64,000 nucleotides of DNA, taken from NCBI RefSeq assembly GCF_000425485.1, contig NZ_KE384385.1, forward strand, positions 124,001 to 188,000, read 5' to 3'. Below, one piece after another: positions 9,054 through 18,605 of this stretch (position 1 is the first letter of the stretch; each line of letters opens with the position of its first letter). The notes below the pieces were generated by a model that had not been told where the DNA came from, did no database searches, and saw nothing but the letters and a program-made list of their open reading frames with translations. Source of the DNA: Flavobacterium tegetincola DSM 22377. Its GTDB lineage: Bacteria > Bacteroidota > Bacteroidia > Flavobacteriales > Flavobacteriaceae. The translations under genes and the position numbers were made by a program.

Positions 9054-10073
9054 TTAATATTTACTCAATTTTGCTTTCATCATAAATTCTTCTGCTTTTT
9101 CAACCATGTTGTAACTTCCACAGAAAAAAGGAACGCGTTGGTGTAATTCAGTCGGTTCAATTTCCATAATTCTATTCATTCCATCTGATGCTTTTCCTCC
9201 CGCTTGTTCAGCGATAAATGCCATCGGATTGCATTCATAAAGTAAGCGTAATTTTCCTTTTGGCGCTTTGGCACTCGTTGGATAAATATAAATTCCGCCT
9301 TTAATCATATTTCTATGAATGTCAGAAACTAAACTTCCAATGTAGCGCGACGTGTACGGTCGGTCTTCCTCATCCGTTTGGCAATATTTAATATAATCTT
9401 TCACTCCTTGCGGAAAATGGGTATAATTTCCTTCGTTGATACTGTAAATATGTCCATCTTTTTTAAACGTCATATTAGGATGCGAAAGGTAAAAAGTTCC
9501 AATCGCTGGATTTAAGGTAAAGCCATTAACACCGTGACCTGTGGTATAAACAATCATTGTAGAAGTTCCATAAATCACATAACCTGCTGCAACTTGATTC
9601 ACGCCTGGCTGTAAGAAATCTTCCGATTTAACGGGCGTTCCAATTGGAGTAACTCTTCTATACACTGAAAAAATAGTTCCCACAGAAACGTTCACATCAA
9701 TATTTGACGAGCCATCCAAAGGATCCATTAAAACTACGTACTTATTATTATGTCCGTTGTCACTTCCTTGAACGGTAATAAAATCATCATTTTCTTCAGA
9801 AGCAATTCCACATACAATTTCACGGTTGATCAAGTTCTGAATAAAGACTTCATTTGCATACACATCCAATTTTTGTTGGTCTTCACCTTGAATATTTTGC
9901 TCTCCTGCTGCTCCAATAATATCTACTAAACCCGCTTTATTTACCTTATAATTTACAACTTTGGCCGCTAACCGAATGGAGTTAATAATCCGTGATAATT
10001 CGCCTGACGAATACTTAAATTCTTCTTGCTTTTCAATAATAAATTCTCCTAAGGTCTTGTTGCGTTCTTCCAT
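9054..10073 (-). CDS. fbp: class 1 fructose-1,6-bisphosphatase
   Basis: This enzyme hydrolyses fructose 1,6-bisphosphate to fructose 6-phosphate, the irreversible step of gluconeogenesis. The metal and phosphate signature [20 protein letters not shown] is present, as are CGIASEEND upstream and [21 protein letters not shown] near the C-terminus, which is the FBPase active-site pattern. The length of 339 residues from the ATG at 10073 ([11 protein letters not shown]) is usual. The open frame reaches back to 10133, but that 20-residue extension has no family counterpart. The gene is transcribed toward the TerB gene and shares its terminator. Confidence 0.94.
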   Translation of the reverse strand: MEERNKTLGEFIIEKQEEFKYSSGELSRIINSIRLAAKVVNYKVNKAGLVDIIGAAGEQNIQGEDQQKLDVYANEVFIQNLINREIVCGIASEENDDFITVQGSDNGHNNKYVVLMDPLDGSSNIDVNVSVGTIFSVYRRVTPIGTPVKSEDFLQPGVNQVAAGYVIYGTSTMIVYTTGHGVNGFTLNPAIGTFYLSHPNMTFKKDGHIYSINEGNYTHFPQGVKDYIKYCQTDEEDRPYTSRYIGSLVSDIHRNMIKGGIYIYPTSAKAPKGKLRLLYECNPMAFIAEQAGGKASDGMNRIMEIEPTELHQRVPFFCGSYNMVEKAEEFMMKAKLSKY

Positions 10074-10285
10074 GTCGAAATCGTTGTAGTTCTTAGGTGC
10101 AAATATCGTATATTTTGACAAAAAGCAATGCATTTTATTGGATAGTTGTTTATGGTTTTTTTAACAAATTGACTAAAATTTAAAATCTGCAATTCAAAAA
10201 CGTTTATTGTTTAATTTAATGTGAAGATTTAAAATCCAATGAAAAAAATAAATTCTCACTTTGTATATTTACAAAAACTTTGAAA

Positions 10286-10762
10286 ATGAAGATCAGAAAA
10301 GGACAAATTGAAGACATGCCCCGCGTTTTAGAATTAATTCAGGAACTGGCTGCTTTTGAGCTACAACCCGATGCGGTGGAAGTTACCGTTTCTGATTTGG
10401 AACGTGATGGTTTTGGAACGCATCCGCTCTTCCAAATTTTAGTAGCTGACATAAACGGTGAAATTCCTGGAATTGCTTTGTTCTACAATCGATTTTCTAC
10501 TTGGAAAGGCAAAACCATTCACTTGGAAGATTTAATCGTTTCCGAAAAATACCGCGGTTCAGGAATTGGAATGCAACTCTACAAAGCGGTGATGGCAGAA
10601 GCCAAAGATCAAAATGTCCGTCGCGTTGAATGGAATGTCTTAGATTGGAACACACCTGCTATTTCATTCTATGAGAAAACGGGTGCTGTGGTTTTTAAAG
10701 ATTGGCTTGTAGCACAAATGGACGAGGAAGGTTTGACTGCTTTTTTGCAAAATAATAAATAA
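10286..10762 (+). CDS. GNAT family N-acetyltransferase
   Basis: A 158-residue acetyltransferase of the GNAT superfamily. The acetyl-CoA binding motif appears as VSEKYRGSGIGMQLYKAVMAEA (the R/Q-x-x-G-x-G/A site), preceded by a beta strand HLEDLIV and followed by RRVEWNVLDWNTPAISFYEKTGA. This last pattern is shared with the diamine/thialysine acetyltransferase subgroup. The substrate is unknown. The frame opens with a TTG at 10280, but the ATG at 10286 gives the natural start MKIRKGQ. The aspartate kinase gene follows by about 80 bases on the same strand. Confidence 0.9.
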   Translation: MKIRKGQIEDMPRVLELIQELAAFELQPDAVEVTVSDLERDGFGTHPLFQILVADINGEIPGIALFYNRFSTWKGKTIHLEDLIVSEKYRGSGIGMQLYKAVMAEAKDQNVRRVEWNVLDWNTPAISFYEKTGAVVFKDWLVAQMDEEGLTAFLQNNK

Positions 10763-10844
10763 AAATTTTACATAAATCACCCGAATTCTTTGAAGTTTAT
10801 TTCCTAAAAGTCGGTGCAATTTGTGTAAAAAATCAATAAGAATA

Positions 10845-12107
10845 ATGAGGGTATTTAAATTTGGTGGTGCTTCTGTAAAGGATGCAGCAGGTGTACAAAA
10901 TGTTTACGAAGTCCTAAAAACAGTAGGCTACGACGATGTTTTAATCGTAGTTTCGGCTATGGGCAAAACTACAAATGCTTTAGAAATTGTAATAAAAGAT
11001 TATTTTGATAAATCAAAAGCACTACAAGCTTCGGTTCAGGAGGTTAAAAAATACCATTACGAAGTTATTTTAGATTTATTTGAAGACGAAAAACATGCTG
11101 TATATCAAAATGTTGATGCCATATTTCAAGAATTAGATTATTTTCTGAGTCACAATAAATCACCCAATTACAGTTTTGTGTACGATCAAATGGTTTCCTT
11201 TGGCGAATTACTTTCGAGCACTATTTTAAGCCACTATTTTACCAGCCAAAACATACCCAACAATTGGGTGGACGTTCGGAATTTTATTAAAACCGATAGC
11301 AATTATAGAGATGCAACCGTAAATTGGGAAATTACACAAAAAACAATTTCTAAAGGAATTAAGAAAAATATTCTCAACATTACCCAAGGATTCATTGGTG
11401 CTGATGAAAATAATTTTACTACTACTTTAGGTCGAGAAGGTTCAGATTATTCTGCCGCCATTTTTGCGTATTGCTTAAATGCTGAAAGCGTCACCATCTG
11501 GAAAGACGTTCCTGGAGTGATGAATGCCGATCCGAGGTACTTTGAAAATGCCACCTTACTCAATCAAATTTCCTATAGAGAAGCGATTGAATTGGCTTTT
11601 TATGGCGCGACGGTCATCCATCCAAAAACATTGCAACCTTTGCAAAGAAAGGAAATTCCATTACTCGTAAAATCGTTTATCAACCCAATTTTACCCGGAA
11701 CAAGTGTATCAAAAGGAGTTGATTTAGAACCTCACCTTCCTTGTTTTATCGTCAAAAGAAATCAATTATTATTATCACTTTCGTCCATCGATTTTTCGTT
11801 CATCATGGAAGAAAACATAAGTGAGATCTTTAAGTTATTGCATGAATTTAAGATGAAGGTCAGTTTGATTCAAAATTCTGCCATCAGTTTTTCAGTTTGT
11901 ATTGAAGATAAATATGCTAATTTCGAAGCGTTGAAATCCATTTTATCTAAGAAATTTGCCGTTTCTTATAATGAAAATGTATCACTTTACACGATTCGTC
12001 ATTTTGATGAAAAGTCAAAAACTGCGATTGAAAAAGACAAAACTGTTTTATTGAAACAAATAAGTAGAGAAACGCTTCAATTGGTTACGAAGGAAATTGA
12101 ACTATAA
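10845..12107 (+). CDS. aspartate kinase (monofunctional)
   Basis: This enzyme phosphorylates aspartate as the first step toward lysine, threonine and methionine. The N-terminal KFGGASVKDA loop, the LGREGSDYSAA nucleotide-binding segment, and WKDVPGVMNADPR with the following ELAFYGATVIHPKTL are the aspartokinase signatures. The C-terminal 130 residues should hold the ACT regulatory domains, but they are divergent from well-known sequences. The total of 420 residues is close to monofunctional homologues. A TTG 24 bases upstream is in frame, but the ATG at 10845 directly precedes the conserved MRVFKFGG start. No homoserine dehydrogenase domain is fused. Confidence 0.92.
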   Translation: MRVFKFGGASVKDAAGVQNVYEVLKTVGYDDVLIVVSAMGKTTNALEIVIKDYFDKSKALQASVQEVKKYHYEVILDLFEDEKHAVYQNVDAIFQELDYFLSHNKSPNYSFVYDQMVSFGELLSSTILSHYFTSQNIPNNWVDVRNFIKTDSNYRDATVNWEITQKTISKGIKKNILNITQGFIGADENNFTTTLGREGSDYSAAIFAYCLNAESVTIWKDVPGVMNADPRYFENATLLNQISYREAIELAFYGATVIHPKTLQPLQRKEIPLLVKSFINPILPGTSVSKGVDLEPHLPCFIVKRNQLLLSLSSIDFSFIMEENISEIFKLLHEFKMKVSLIQNSAISFSVCIEDKYANFEALKSILSKKFAVSYNENVSLYTIRHFDEKSKTAIEKDKTVLLKQISRETLQLVTKEIEL

Positions 12108-12436
12108 AAAATGCAGTTTTTCTTCATGCTATTCTCAAAAAAATGATCTCGAAAAAATACCAAAACGCAAGACTTGGCACTTTTTTCTTTGCGAATTGGG
12201 TATCAAAATTTACGGAATTGCTAGACGAAGAAACCAGTAGAAATGAACTAAATTATAAAAGAAATTGTCTCACTCCAATATAGCATCAATTCTTTAATTA
12301 GTTTCCAAGGTCTTAAAACCAACGATACTCTAGTAAAACTTGGCGCAGTTTTCGGTAAAAAATACTACAAAACAATCTGCTGTTCGGTAATCTAATCAAA
12401 ACACACTACTTTTGAAGTCTTGGCGTTATACATTCT
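12108..12436. other. gap between aspartate kinase and barrel gene; possible ghost ORF
   Basis: This 329-base stretch has no supported gene. A 46-codon frame at 12143-12283 (starting MISKKYQNARLGTFFF) is open, but I recognise no family and it has no promoter of its own. It could be a decayed fragment. A TAnnTTTG element for the next gene is at 12407. Confidence 0.4.
12407..12414 (+). promoter_or_regulatory. candidate -7 element (TACTTTTG)
   Basis: TACTTTTG matches TAnnTTTG and lies 22 bases before the ATG of the barrel gene at 12437, a good distance for a promoter. Confidence 0.45.
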
Positions 12437-15400
12437 ATGATTAAAAAGGTTTTTATTTGTTTGCTGGTGATTTGGATTTCGGGACTTCAAGCCCAAGAAA
12501 TTCCCTCGCTGTATAAAACAAAGAAAATGCTGGTGTCTCGTGACACAATATTTATAGACTCCGTTTCTATCAATCCCACTTTTTTCAAGATTTTAGATCA
12601 GAACAATCATGTTATTGACAGTAGTTTTTACAAAGTCAACTTCCAAAAATCAATATTAGTATTCAATTCAAACTACATTTCGGCTGATACAATCACGCTT
12701 CGTTATTTTGAATTACCAAAATTTCTGACGCAAGAATACAGTATTTACGACCAAAAAAGAGTTGTAGCAAATGCCAAAGGATCATTATTCAAAGTGGATC
12801 AAGAGCCTAAAAATAAATTTGTCCCCTTTGATGGACTTTCAACATCAGGAAGCATCACTCGCGGAATAACCGTGGGAAACAATCAAAGTGCCGTTGTCAA
12901 TTCGAGTTTGGATTTACAAATTACGGGGAAAATTTCGGATAAAGTCAGTCTTCGTGCTTCCATTCAGGATACTAATATTCCATTACAGGAAGGTGGTTAT
13001 TCGCAAAAGCTGGATGAATTTGATCAAATCTTTATTGAACTTTTCGCAAAAGATTGGAGTGTCCGAGCCGGCGATTTATTTCTTGAAAACCGAAATTCTA
13101 AATTTTTAAACTTCAATAAAAAAGTACAAGGTATATCCACCAACTTTCAATTTGGAACCGAAACGGCCAAGACCAGTATTTTTGCCGCAGCCGCTTTGGT
13201 TCGGGGTCAATATACCAAAAGTACTTTTGTAGGACAAGAAGGAAATCAAGGTCCATATAAACTTCGTGGGCCAAATAACGAATTATTTGTATTGGTCATT
13301 TCCGGTTCAGAGCGCATTTATGTCAACGGCGTTTTGCTCAAACGTGGCGAAAACAATGATTATGTAATTGATTATAACGCTGGAGAAGTGACTTTTACCT
13401 CACTTTTTCCAATTACTTCCGAAATGCGAATCAACATTGAATACCAATATTCCGATCGAAATTATACGCGATTTGTGACTTACGCGGGCGCCAATCATGA
13501 AACTGAAAAATGGAGTATTGGCGGTTATTTATACTCTGAAAATGACGTAAAGAACCAGCCGTTGCAACAAAATCTCTCGGAAGAACAAGCACAAGTTTTG
13601 GTTAACGCAGGTGACAATCCTGACTTGATGACCGCTCCTTCCGCATTTATCGATTCCTTTTCAGAAAATAAAATTTTGTATCGGAAAGAAATGATAAACG
13701 GAATTGAAGTTTTCATTTTTTCCAACAATCCTGAGGACGAATTATACAATGTGAAATTCAGTTTGCTTGCGCAAAATCAAGGCAATTACATCTTAACAAA
13801 TGCTTCTGCTGTGGGAAAAATTTATGAATACGTTGAACCCATAAATGGTGTAAAACAAGGGAATTACGAACCCATTATTCAATTAATCGCTCCAACAAAA
13901 ATTCAAATTGCTACTGTGATGGGAAAATTTAATCCTTCTGAAAAAACAACTATTGATTTTGAAGTCGGACTAAGTAATAACGATTTAAATCTGTTTTCAG
14001 GTCTAGATGACGATAATAATCAAGGAGTTGCAGGAAAAGTAACTATTAAACAACGTTTACTTTCTAAGAAATGGAATGTAGATTTTTTTACAAATTACCA
14101 ATTTATACAGAAAGAATTTAGAACTATTGAACGTCTGTTTACAATTGAATTTGACCGCGATTGGAATTTACTTGATCCTACTGGAAATCAAAGTTTACTG
14201 ATTTCAGGGCTTTCTCTTCAATTACCAGAAAAAGGACTCTTGACGTATCAGTTTGAAAACTTAAATTTTAGCGACTCATTTTCAGGAAATCGACATGTAG
14301 TGGATGCTTTTTTCAACTTGAAAAATTGGTCCATTCAAAATAACGGAAGTTTCCTAAAAAGCAACGGTGTCAGTGCAACTTCGCAATTTTTGAGAAATAA
14401 AACGAAGGCCAAATACAATTGGAATAACAACTGGATTGGTTCAACTTTACAATTAGAAGACAATCAAGAAAAGTTAAAATCAACAGGATTGCTTTCGGCT
14501 TTAAGCCAAAGATTTACAGAATATGGTGCGTTTATCGGTCGAGGAGATTCCACGAAAGTATACGCTGAATTAGGCTATTTAAACCGCGTTAATGATAGTT
14601 TACAAAATGGTATTTTACAGAAAGTAAACACGTCACATTCCTATTATTTAAAATCAAAATTAGTACAAAACGACCGCACCGATTTAGCCGTGTACATTAA
14701 TTACCGTACGTTATCTTTTGAAGATGAGAATAGAAAAAACGAACCTTCATTAAATTCAAGATTGCTTTACAACACCCGCTTTTTCAACCAACTCGTCCAA
14801 TTTTCCACTACGTATGAGAACACTTCAGGCTCCATTGCACGGCAAGAATTTACGTATCTTGAAGTAGAAGCCGGACAAGGTGTGTATGTTTGGAACGACT
14901 ATAATTTAAACGGGATTCAGGAATTGGAAGAGTTTGAAGTGGCGCCATTTCCAGATCAAGCAAAGTTTCTGCGTGTTTTTCTTCCCAATCAAGTTTTTGA
15001 ACGCACCCATCAAAATCGATTTTCGCAATCCATAATTTTGAATCCATTGCAGTGGCAAAACGAAACAGGTTTTAAAAAAATAGTATCTTATTTTTACAAT
15101 CAAACCTCCTATTTAACGGAACGGAAAATTGCGAGAAATGGAAGCAACTTCGACTTGAACCCGTTTAGTTCATCGGATTCTGATTTATTGGGACTGAACA
15201 CTAATTTCAGAAATAGCTTATTTTACAATCGCGGAAAGCAAAAGCATTCGGTGACGTACACTTTCTTAAACAGCCGAGTTAAAAATTTGTTGTCTGTAGG
15301 CTCACAAGAAAACAAAAATGCTTCACATCAACTGCAATATTTGCACTTGTATGCAAAGAGTTGGTTGCTGAATTTTTCTGGAAAAACAATTGCAACGACC

Positions 15401-15838
15401 TTAGCCTCGGAAAACTTTGCGACAAAAAATTATGAAATTGATGGATTTCAGGTTGCACCAAAATTGACTTATTTGTTTTCAAAAAGTACAAGTTGGGATG
15501 TTTTTTATGAATATGAAAAGAAAAACAATACGCTAGGAACCGAAGCATTTTTGCAGCAAAATCGATTTGGAAGTTCATTTACATATTCTGGCAAAAAGCA
15601 ATTTACTCTGAATGGCGAAGTTTCGCTGTATCAGAATAAATTTGACGGAAATGAATTGGCACCGGTGGCTTTTCAAATGTTAGAAGGTTTGCAAGTGGGA
15701 GAAAATTTGACTTGGAGGTTGCTTATACAAAAAAATCTAACGCAATTTTTAGACATTAATCTAAATTATCAAGGAAGAAAAAGTGAGACGAGCAAAGCCA
15801 TTCATACCGGAAGTGTTCAATTGAGAGCTTATTTTTAA
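12437..15838 (+). CDS. large outer-membrane beta-barrel protein of unknown function
   Basis: A 1133-residue secreted protein. Residues 1-19 form a signal peptide ending at AQ. Most of the remainder alternates polar and hydrophobic residues in strand-length blocks, with many aromatic residues at strand ends, and the protein ends in LRAYF, an aromatic barrel terminus. Residues ~135-230 (SGSITRGITVGNNQSAVVNS, then DEFDQIFIELFAKDWSVRAGD) recall segments in large Bacteroidota barrels of the SprA group, though the length is far shorter than SprA. I do not recognise a domain that assigns a function. The likely role is surface export or a structural porin-like barrel. Confidence 0.8.
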   Translation: MIKKVFICLLVIWISGLQAQEIPSLYKTKKMLVSRDTIFIDSVSINPTFFKILDQNNHVIDSSFYKVNFQKSILVFNSNYISADTITLRYFELPKFLTQEYSIYDQKRVVANAKGSLFKVDQEPKNKFVPFDGLSTSGSITRGITVGNNQSAVVNSSLDLQITGKISDKVSLRASIQDTNIPLQEGGYSQKLDEFDQIFIELFAKDWSVRAGDLFLENRNSKFLNFNKKVQGISTNFQFGTETAKTSIFAAAALVRGQYTKSTFVGQEGNQGPYKLRGPNNELFVLVISGSERIYVNGVLLKRGENNDYVIDYNAGEVTFTSLFPITSEMRINIEYQYSDRNYTRFVTYAGANHETEKWSIGGYLYSENDVKNQPLQQNLSEEQAQVLVNAGDNPDLMTAPSAFIDSFSENKILYRKEMINGIEVFIFSNNPEDELYNVKFSLLAQNQGNYILTNASAVGKIYEYVEPINGVKQGNYEPIIQLIAPTKIQIATVMGKFNPSEKTTIDFEVGLSNNDLNLFSGLDDDNNQGVAGKVTIKQRLLSKKWNVDFFTNYQFIQKEFRTIERLFTIEFDRDWNLLDPTGNQSLLISGLSLQLPEKGLLTYQFENLNFSDSFSGNRHVVDAFFNLKNWSIQNNGSFLKSNGVSATSQFLRNKTKAKYNWNNNWIGSTLQLEDNQEKLKSTGLLSALSQRFTEYGAFIGRGDSTKVYAELGYLNRVNDSLQNGILQKVNTSHSYYLKSKLVQNDRTDLAVYINYRTLSFEDENRKNEPSLNSRLLYNTRFFNQLVQFSTTYENTSGSIARQEFTYLEVEAGQGVYVWNDYNLNGIQELEEFEVAPFPDQAKFLRVFLPNQVFERTHQNRFSQSIILNPLQWQNETGFKKIVSYFYNQTSYLTERKIARNGSNFDLNPFSSSDSDLLGLNTNFRNSLFYNRGKQKHSVTYTFLNSRVKNLLSVGSQENKNASHQLQYLHLYAKSWLLNFSGKTIATTLASENFATKNYEIDGFQVAPKLTYLFSKSTSWDVFYEYEKKNNTLGTEAFLQQNRFGSSFTYSGKKQFTLNGEVSLYQNKFDGNELAPVAFQMLEGLQVGENLTWRLLIQKNLTQFLDINLNYQGRKSETSKAIHTGSVQLRAYF

Positions 15839-15938
15839 TCATAGAAAAATCTGTAACTGTTACTAAATCAACAAATACTATTTAATATATTTTGATATTA
15901 AATATTTTTACATATTTTTACATCCTATCAAAATTAAA

Positions 15939-16220
15939 ATGAAGAAACTTTTTTTACTGATACTAATCGTATTTAACGTCACTCTAAGTCATACACAATG
16001 TGCTCCTCCACCACCTCCAGAAGGTGACTGTGGGTGTGGCTATTTAATGGCATGGGATCAGGAAAATTGCGAATTTGACACAGATACGCCAGCCTATCGT
16101 GCCTGCTTAGATACTGAAGGATGTGCTGCTCCAATAGACTCAAACATTATTATTTTACTTTCTTTGGCATTGCTACTTGGTTTAAAATATACTGTAAAAA
16201 AAAGACGATTTGAAAATTAA
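15939..16220 (+). CDS. small Cys-rich exported protein with PID-type C-terminal sorting tail
   Basis: A 93-residue protein with an N-terminal signal peptide (MKKLFLLILIVFNVTLSHTQ), a short Pro- and Cys-rich middle (CAPPPPPEGDCGCGYL, then CEFD, CLDTEGC), and a C-terminal tripartite tail: the motif APID, a hydrophobic helix of about 17 residues, and a basic end (KKRRF). This arrangement matches PID-CTERM-like sorting signals described in Flavobacteria, thought to be processed by exosortase-type enzymes. That identification rests on pattern only. The stop codon lies inside the terminator stem. It is downstream of the barrel gene by 100 bases and may be independent. Confidence 0.7.
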   Translation: MKKLFLLILIVFNVTLSHTQCAPPPPPEGDCGCGYLMAWDQENCEFDTDTPAYRACLDTEGCAAPIDSNIIILLSLALLLGLKYTVKKRRFEN

Positions 16221-16241
16221 TTCAAATCGTCTTTTTTATTA
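16199..16241. terminator. hairpin terminator overlapping the end of the small CTERM gene
   Basis: Arms AAAAAGACGATTTGAA (16199-16214) and TTCAAATCGTCTTTTT (16221-16236) form a perfect 16-bp stem with T-runs on both strands, between converging genes ending at 16220 and 16274. Confidence 0.88.
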
Positions 16242-16273
16242 AAAATCTATTCTATCGAAAGACAATTTATGCT

Positions 16274-17827
16274 CTACAAGTCAAATTTAATTCCTTGTGC
16301 CAAAGGCAACTCATCAGAATAATTCACTGTATTGGTTTGTCTTCTCATATATACTTTCCAAGCATCAGATCCTGACTCGCGTCCACCACCTGTTTCTTTT
16401 TCACCACCAAAGGCACCACCAATTTCAGCACCTGAAGTTCCAATATTTACGTTGGCAATTCCACAATCTGAACCTGAATACGACAAGAATTTTTCAGCTT
16501 CTTTTAATTCGTTCGTCATGATTGCAGAAGATAAACCTTGGGCAACGCCATTTTGCATATCAATTGCATTTTCCACTTCACCACTGTATTTCATTAAATA
16601 TAAAATTGGCGCAAACGTTTCATGCTGCACAATTTTAAATGAATTTTCAGCTTCAATGATTGCTGGTTTTACGTAGCATCCACTTTCGAAACCTTCGCCT
16701 GAAAGTACACCACCTTCTACCAATACTTTTCCACCTTCTGCTTTTGCAGATTCAATGGCAGCTAAATAAGTGTTTACTGAATCTTTATCAATTAGCGGTC
16801 CGATATGGTTTTTCTGATCTAGTGGATTCCCGATTGTCAATTGACCATACGCTCCAACAATTGCGTCTCTCACTTTATCATATACCGATTCGTGAATAAT
16901 TAAACGTCTTGTAGATGTACATCTTTGACCTGCAGTTCCAACAGCGCCAAAAACAGCACCTGGAACTACTACTTTTAAATCAGCAGTTGGCGTGATAATG
17001 ATTGCATTATTTCCACCTAACTCTAACAAAGATTTTCCAAAACGCTCAGCTACTTTAACTCCTACAATTCTACCCATTCTTGTAGAACCGGTAGCAGAAA
17101 TTAAAGGAATTCGCGTATCGGTAGTCATCATTTCACCAACTTTATAGTCGCCATTAATGATGGATGAAATTCCTTCTGGCAAGTTGTTTTCTTTTAAAAC
17201 TTGAGCAATAATATTTTGACAAGCTACAGAACACAGAGGTGCTTTTTCTGAAGCTTTCCAAACACATACATCTCCACATACCCAAGCCAAAGCCGTGTTC
17301 CATGCCCAAACTGCAACAGGAAAGTTAAATGCTGAAATGATTCCTACTACACCAAGCGAATGCCATTGCTCTCTCATTACGTGTCCTGGACGTTCTGAAG
17401 GAATGGTTTGACCGTTTAATTGGCGTGATAAACCTACAGCAAAGTCACAGATGTCAATCATTTCTTGCACTTCCCCGTATCCTTCTTGCAAGGATTTACC
17501 CATTTCGTAAGAAACTAATTTCCCTAATGGTTCTTTTAATTCTCTTAATTTATTTCCAAATTGACGTACAATTTCTCCTCTTTGTGGAGCAGGCATTGTT
17601 CTAAATGTTTTAAAAGCTGCAGTAGCGCTTTCCATTACTTTTTCGTAATCTGCTGCTGTAGTTGTTTTTACTTTTCCAATTAATTGACCATCTACTGGTG
17701 AATGACTTTCAATGATTGCTCCGTTTGAAAACCACTCATTTCCTGTTGATGTTCCTTCGTTAACGGCTTTTAGCCCTAATTTTTCTAGTGCTTCGTCCAT
17801 TCCGAATTGTTGTGCTATTGTAGACAT
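16274..17827 (-). CDS. aldehyde dehydrogenase, ALDH7 (aminoadipate-semialdehyde) type
   Basis: A 517-residue NAD(P)-dependent aldehyde dehydrogenase. The sequence pattern follows the ALDH7 family (antiquitin, alpha-aminoadipic semialdehyde dehydrogenase): IISAFNFPVAVWAWN, the LLELGGNNAII segment with the general-base Glu, and the catalytic Cys in GTAGQRCTSTRR. The C-terminal GGEKETGGGRESGSDAWK is also typical. In bacteria this enzyme oxidises aminoadipate semialdehyde (or its cyclic form) during lysine breakdown. The substrate here is inferred from the family. No other lysine-degradation genes lie nearby; the next gene on the same strand is 3-hydroxyanthranilate dioxygenase. Confidence 0.9.
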   Translation of the reverse strand: MSTIAQQFGMDEALEKLGLKAVNEGTSTGNEWFSNGAIIESHSPVDGQLIGKVKTTTAADYEKVMESATAAFKTFRTMPAPQRGEIVRQFGNKLRELKEPLGKLVSYEMGKSLQEGYGEVQEMIDICDFAVGLSRQLNGQTIPSERPGHVMREQWHSLGVVGIISAFNFPVAVWAWNTALAWVCGDVCVWKASEKAPLCSVACQNIIAQVLKENNLPEGISSIINGDYKVGEMMTTDTRIPLISATGSTRMGRIVGVKVAERFGKSLLELGGNNAIIITPTADLKVVVPGAVFGAVGTAGQRCTSTRRLIIHESVYDKVRDAIVGAYGQLTIGNPLDQKNHIGPLIDKDSVNTYLAAIESAKAEGGKVLVEGGVLSGEGFESGCYVKPAIIEAENSFKIVQHETFAPILYLMKYSGEVENAIDMQNGVAQGLSSAIMTNELKEAEKFLSYSGSDCGIANVNIGTSGAEIGGAFGGEKETGGGRESGSDAWKVYMRRQTNTVNYSDELPLAQGIKFDL

Positions 17828-17931
17828 TCTTTATTTTTTAATGGTTTTTATTAATATTTATGCAAAAATAAGACTTTTATTTTACTTTCATTGCCGCAAT
17901 TGCTCTTCAATGAATTTTGATTTTTAGGATT

Positions 17932-18034
17932 GTACCCTAGCCCAGATGGAAGCGGCATCCTTTTTATTTTCGTGATTGCGAGAAACGAAGCAATCTGAAA
18001 TAAAAAGATACAGTGAACAGCTGGATTAAGCTCC
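17932..18034 (+). ncRNA. candidate structured RNA (Flavo-1-like) with nested stems
   Basis: The 100-base stretch has nested complementary arms. CCAG near 17943 pairs with CTGG at 18021-18024. ATCCTTTTTATT (from 17958) pairs with AATAAAAAGAT (ending 18009). An inner hairpin GATTGC/GCAATC lies in the middle. Unpaired conserved-looking blocks GATGGAAGCGGC and GATTAAGCTCCT sit at the base. From memory this resembles the Flavo-1 motif of flavobacteria, whose function is not known. The inner hairpin carries the same TTGCGAGnnACGAAGCAATC core as the palindrome at 1780. It lies antisense to its flanking genes, so strand is uncertain. Confidence 0.5.
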
Positions 18035-18040
18035 TCAAAA

Positions 18041-18574
18041 TTATTTTACAAACTTAGGATCTGCTTCCATCACTGTTCCGCAATTGTTACATGTTCGTAA
18101 TTCTTCTGAACTATAAAAGTGTTTAAAATGCGGTAGGAAGTCTTTCTCAATATCCTTTAATTCAAAATAAACCTCATGTAATTTATGATTGCACTTTTCG
18201 CAGAACCATAGTAAACCGTCTTTTAAGTTTTGACCTTCGCGTTTTTTCTCAATCACTAATCCAATTGAGTTTTCAGATCGAACGGGAGAATGAGGCGTTT
18301 TTGCGGGATGGAGGTACATGTCGCCGGCATTTAATTGCATCGCTACTTTGTTACCTTCGTCTTGGACATAAACCGTAATTGACCCTTCCAATTGATAGAA
18401 CAGTTCTTCGGTTTCATTGAAGTGGTAATCTTTTCGCGCATTGGGTCCTGCAACAATCATAACAATGTAATCGTCAGAATCGATGTAGATGTTTTTATTT
18501 CCCACAGGTGGCTTGAGCAAATGTCTGTTTTCGTCAATCCATTTGGTCAAGTTAAAAGGTTTTGCGATAGCCAT
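18041..18574 (-). CDS. 3-hydroxyanthranilate 3,4-dioxygenase
   Basis: A 177-residue cupin dioxygenase that opens the ring of 3-hydroxyanthranilate in the kynurenine pathway, giving quinolinate for NAD synthesis or leading to tryptophan breakdown. Residues align exactly with the characterised bacterial enzyme: metal ligands His51, Glu57 and His95, and substrate-binding Arg47 and Arg99. A C-terminal rubredoxin-like iron site is formed by Cys125, Cys128, Cys162 and Cys165 (FCEKC and TCNNC). No other kynurenine-pathway gene is in the window. It lies behind a 213-base gap that holds a candidate structured RNA. Assignment is very firm. Confidence 0.95.
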   Translation of the reverse strand: MAIAKPFNLTKWIDENRHLLKPPVGNKNIYIDSDDYIVMIVAGPNARKDYHFNETEELFYQLEGSITVYVQDEGNKVAMQLNAGDMYLHPAKTPHSPVRSENSIGLVIEKKREGQNLKDGLLWFCEKCNHKLHEVYFELKDIEKDFLPHFKHFYSSEELRTCNNCGTVMEADPKFVK

Positions 18575-18605
18575 ATTTTAATTTTTTAGCTAATTTACAA
18601 AAATA

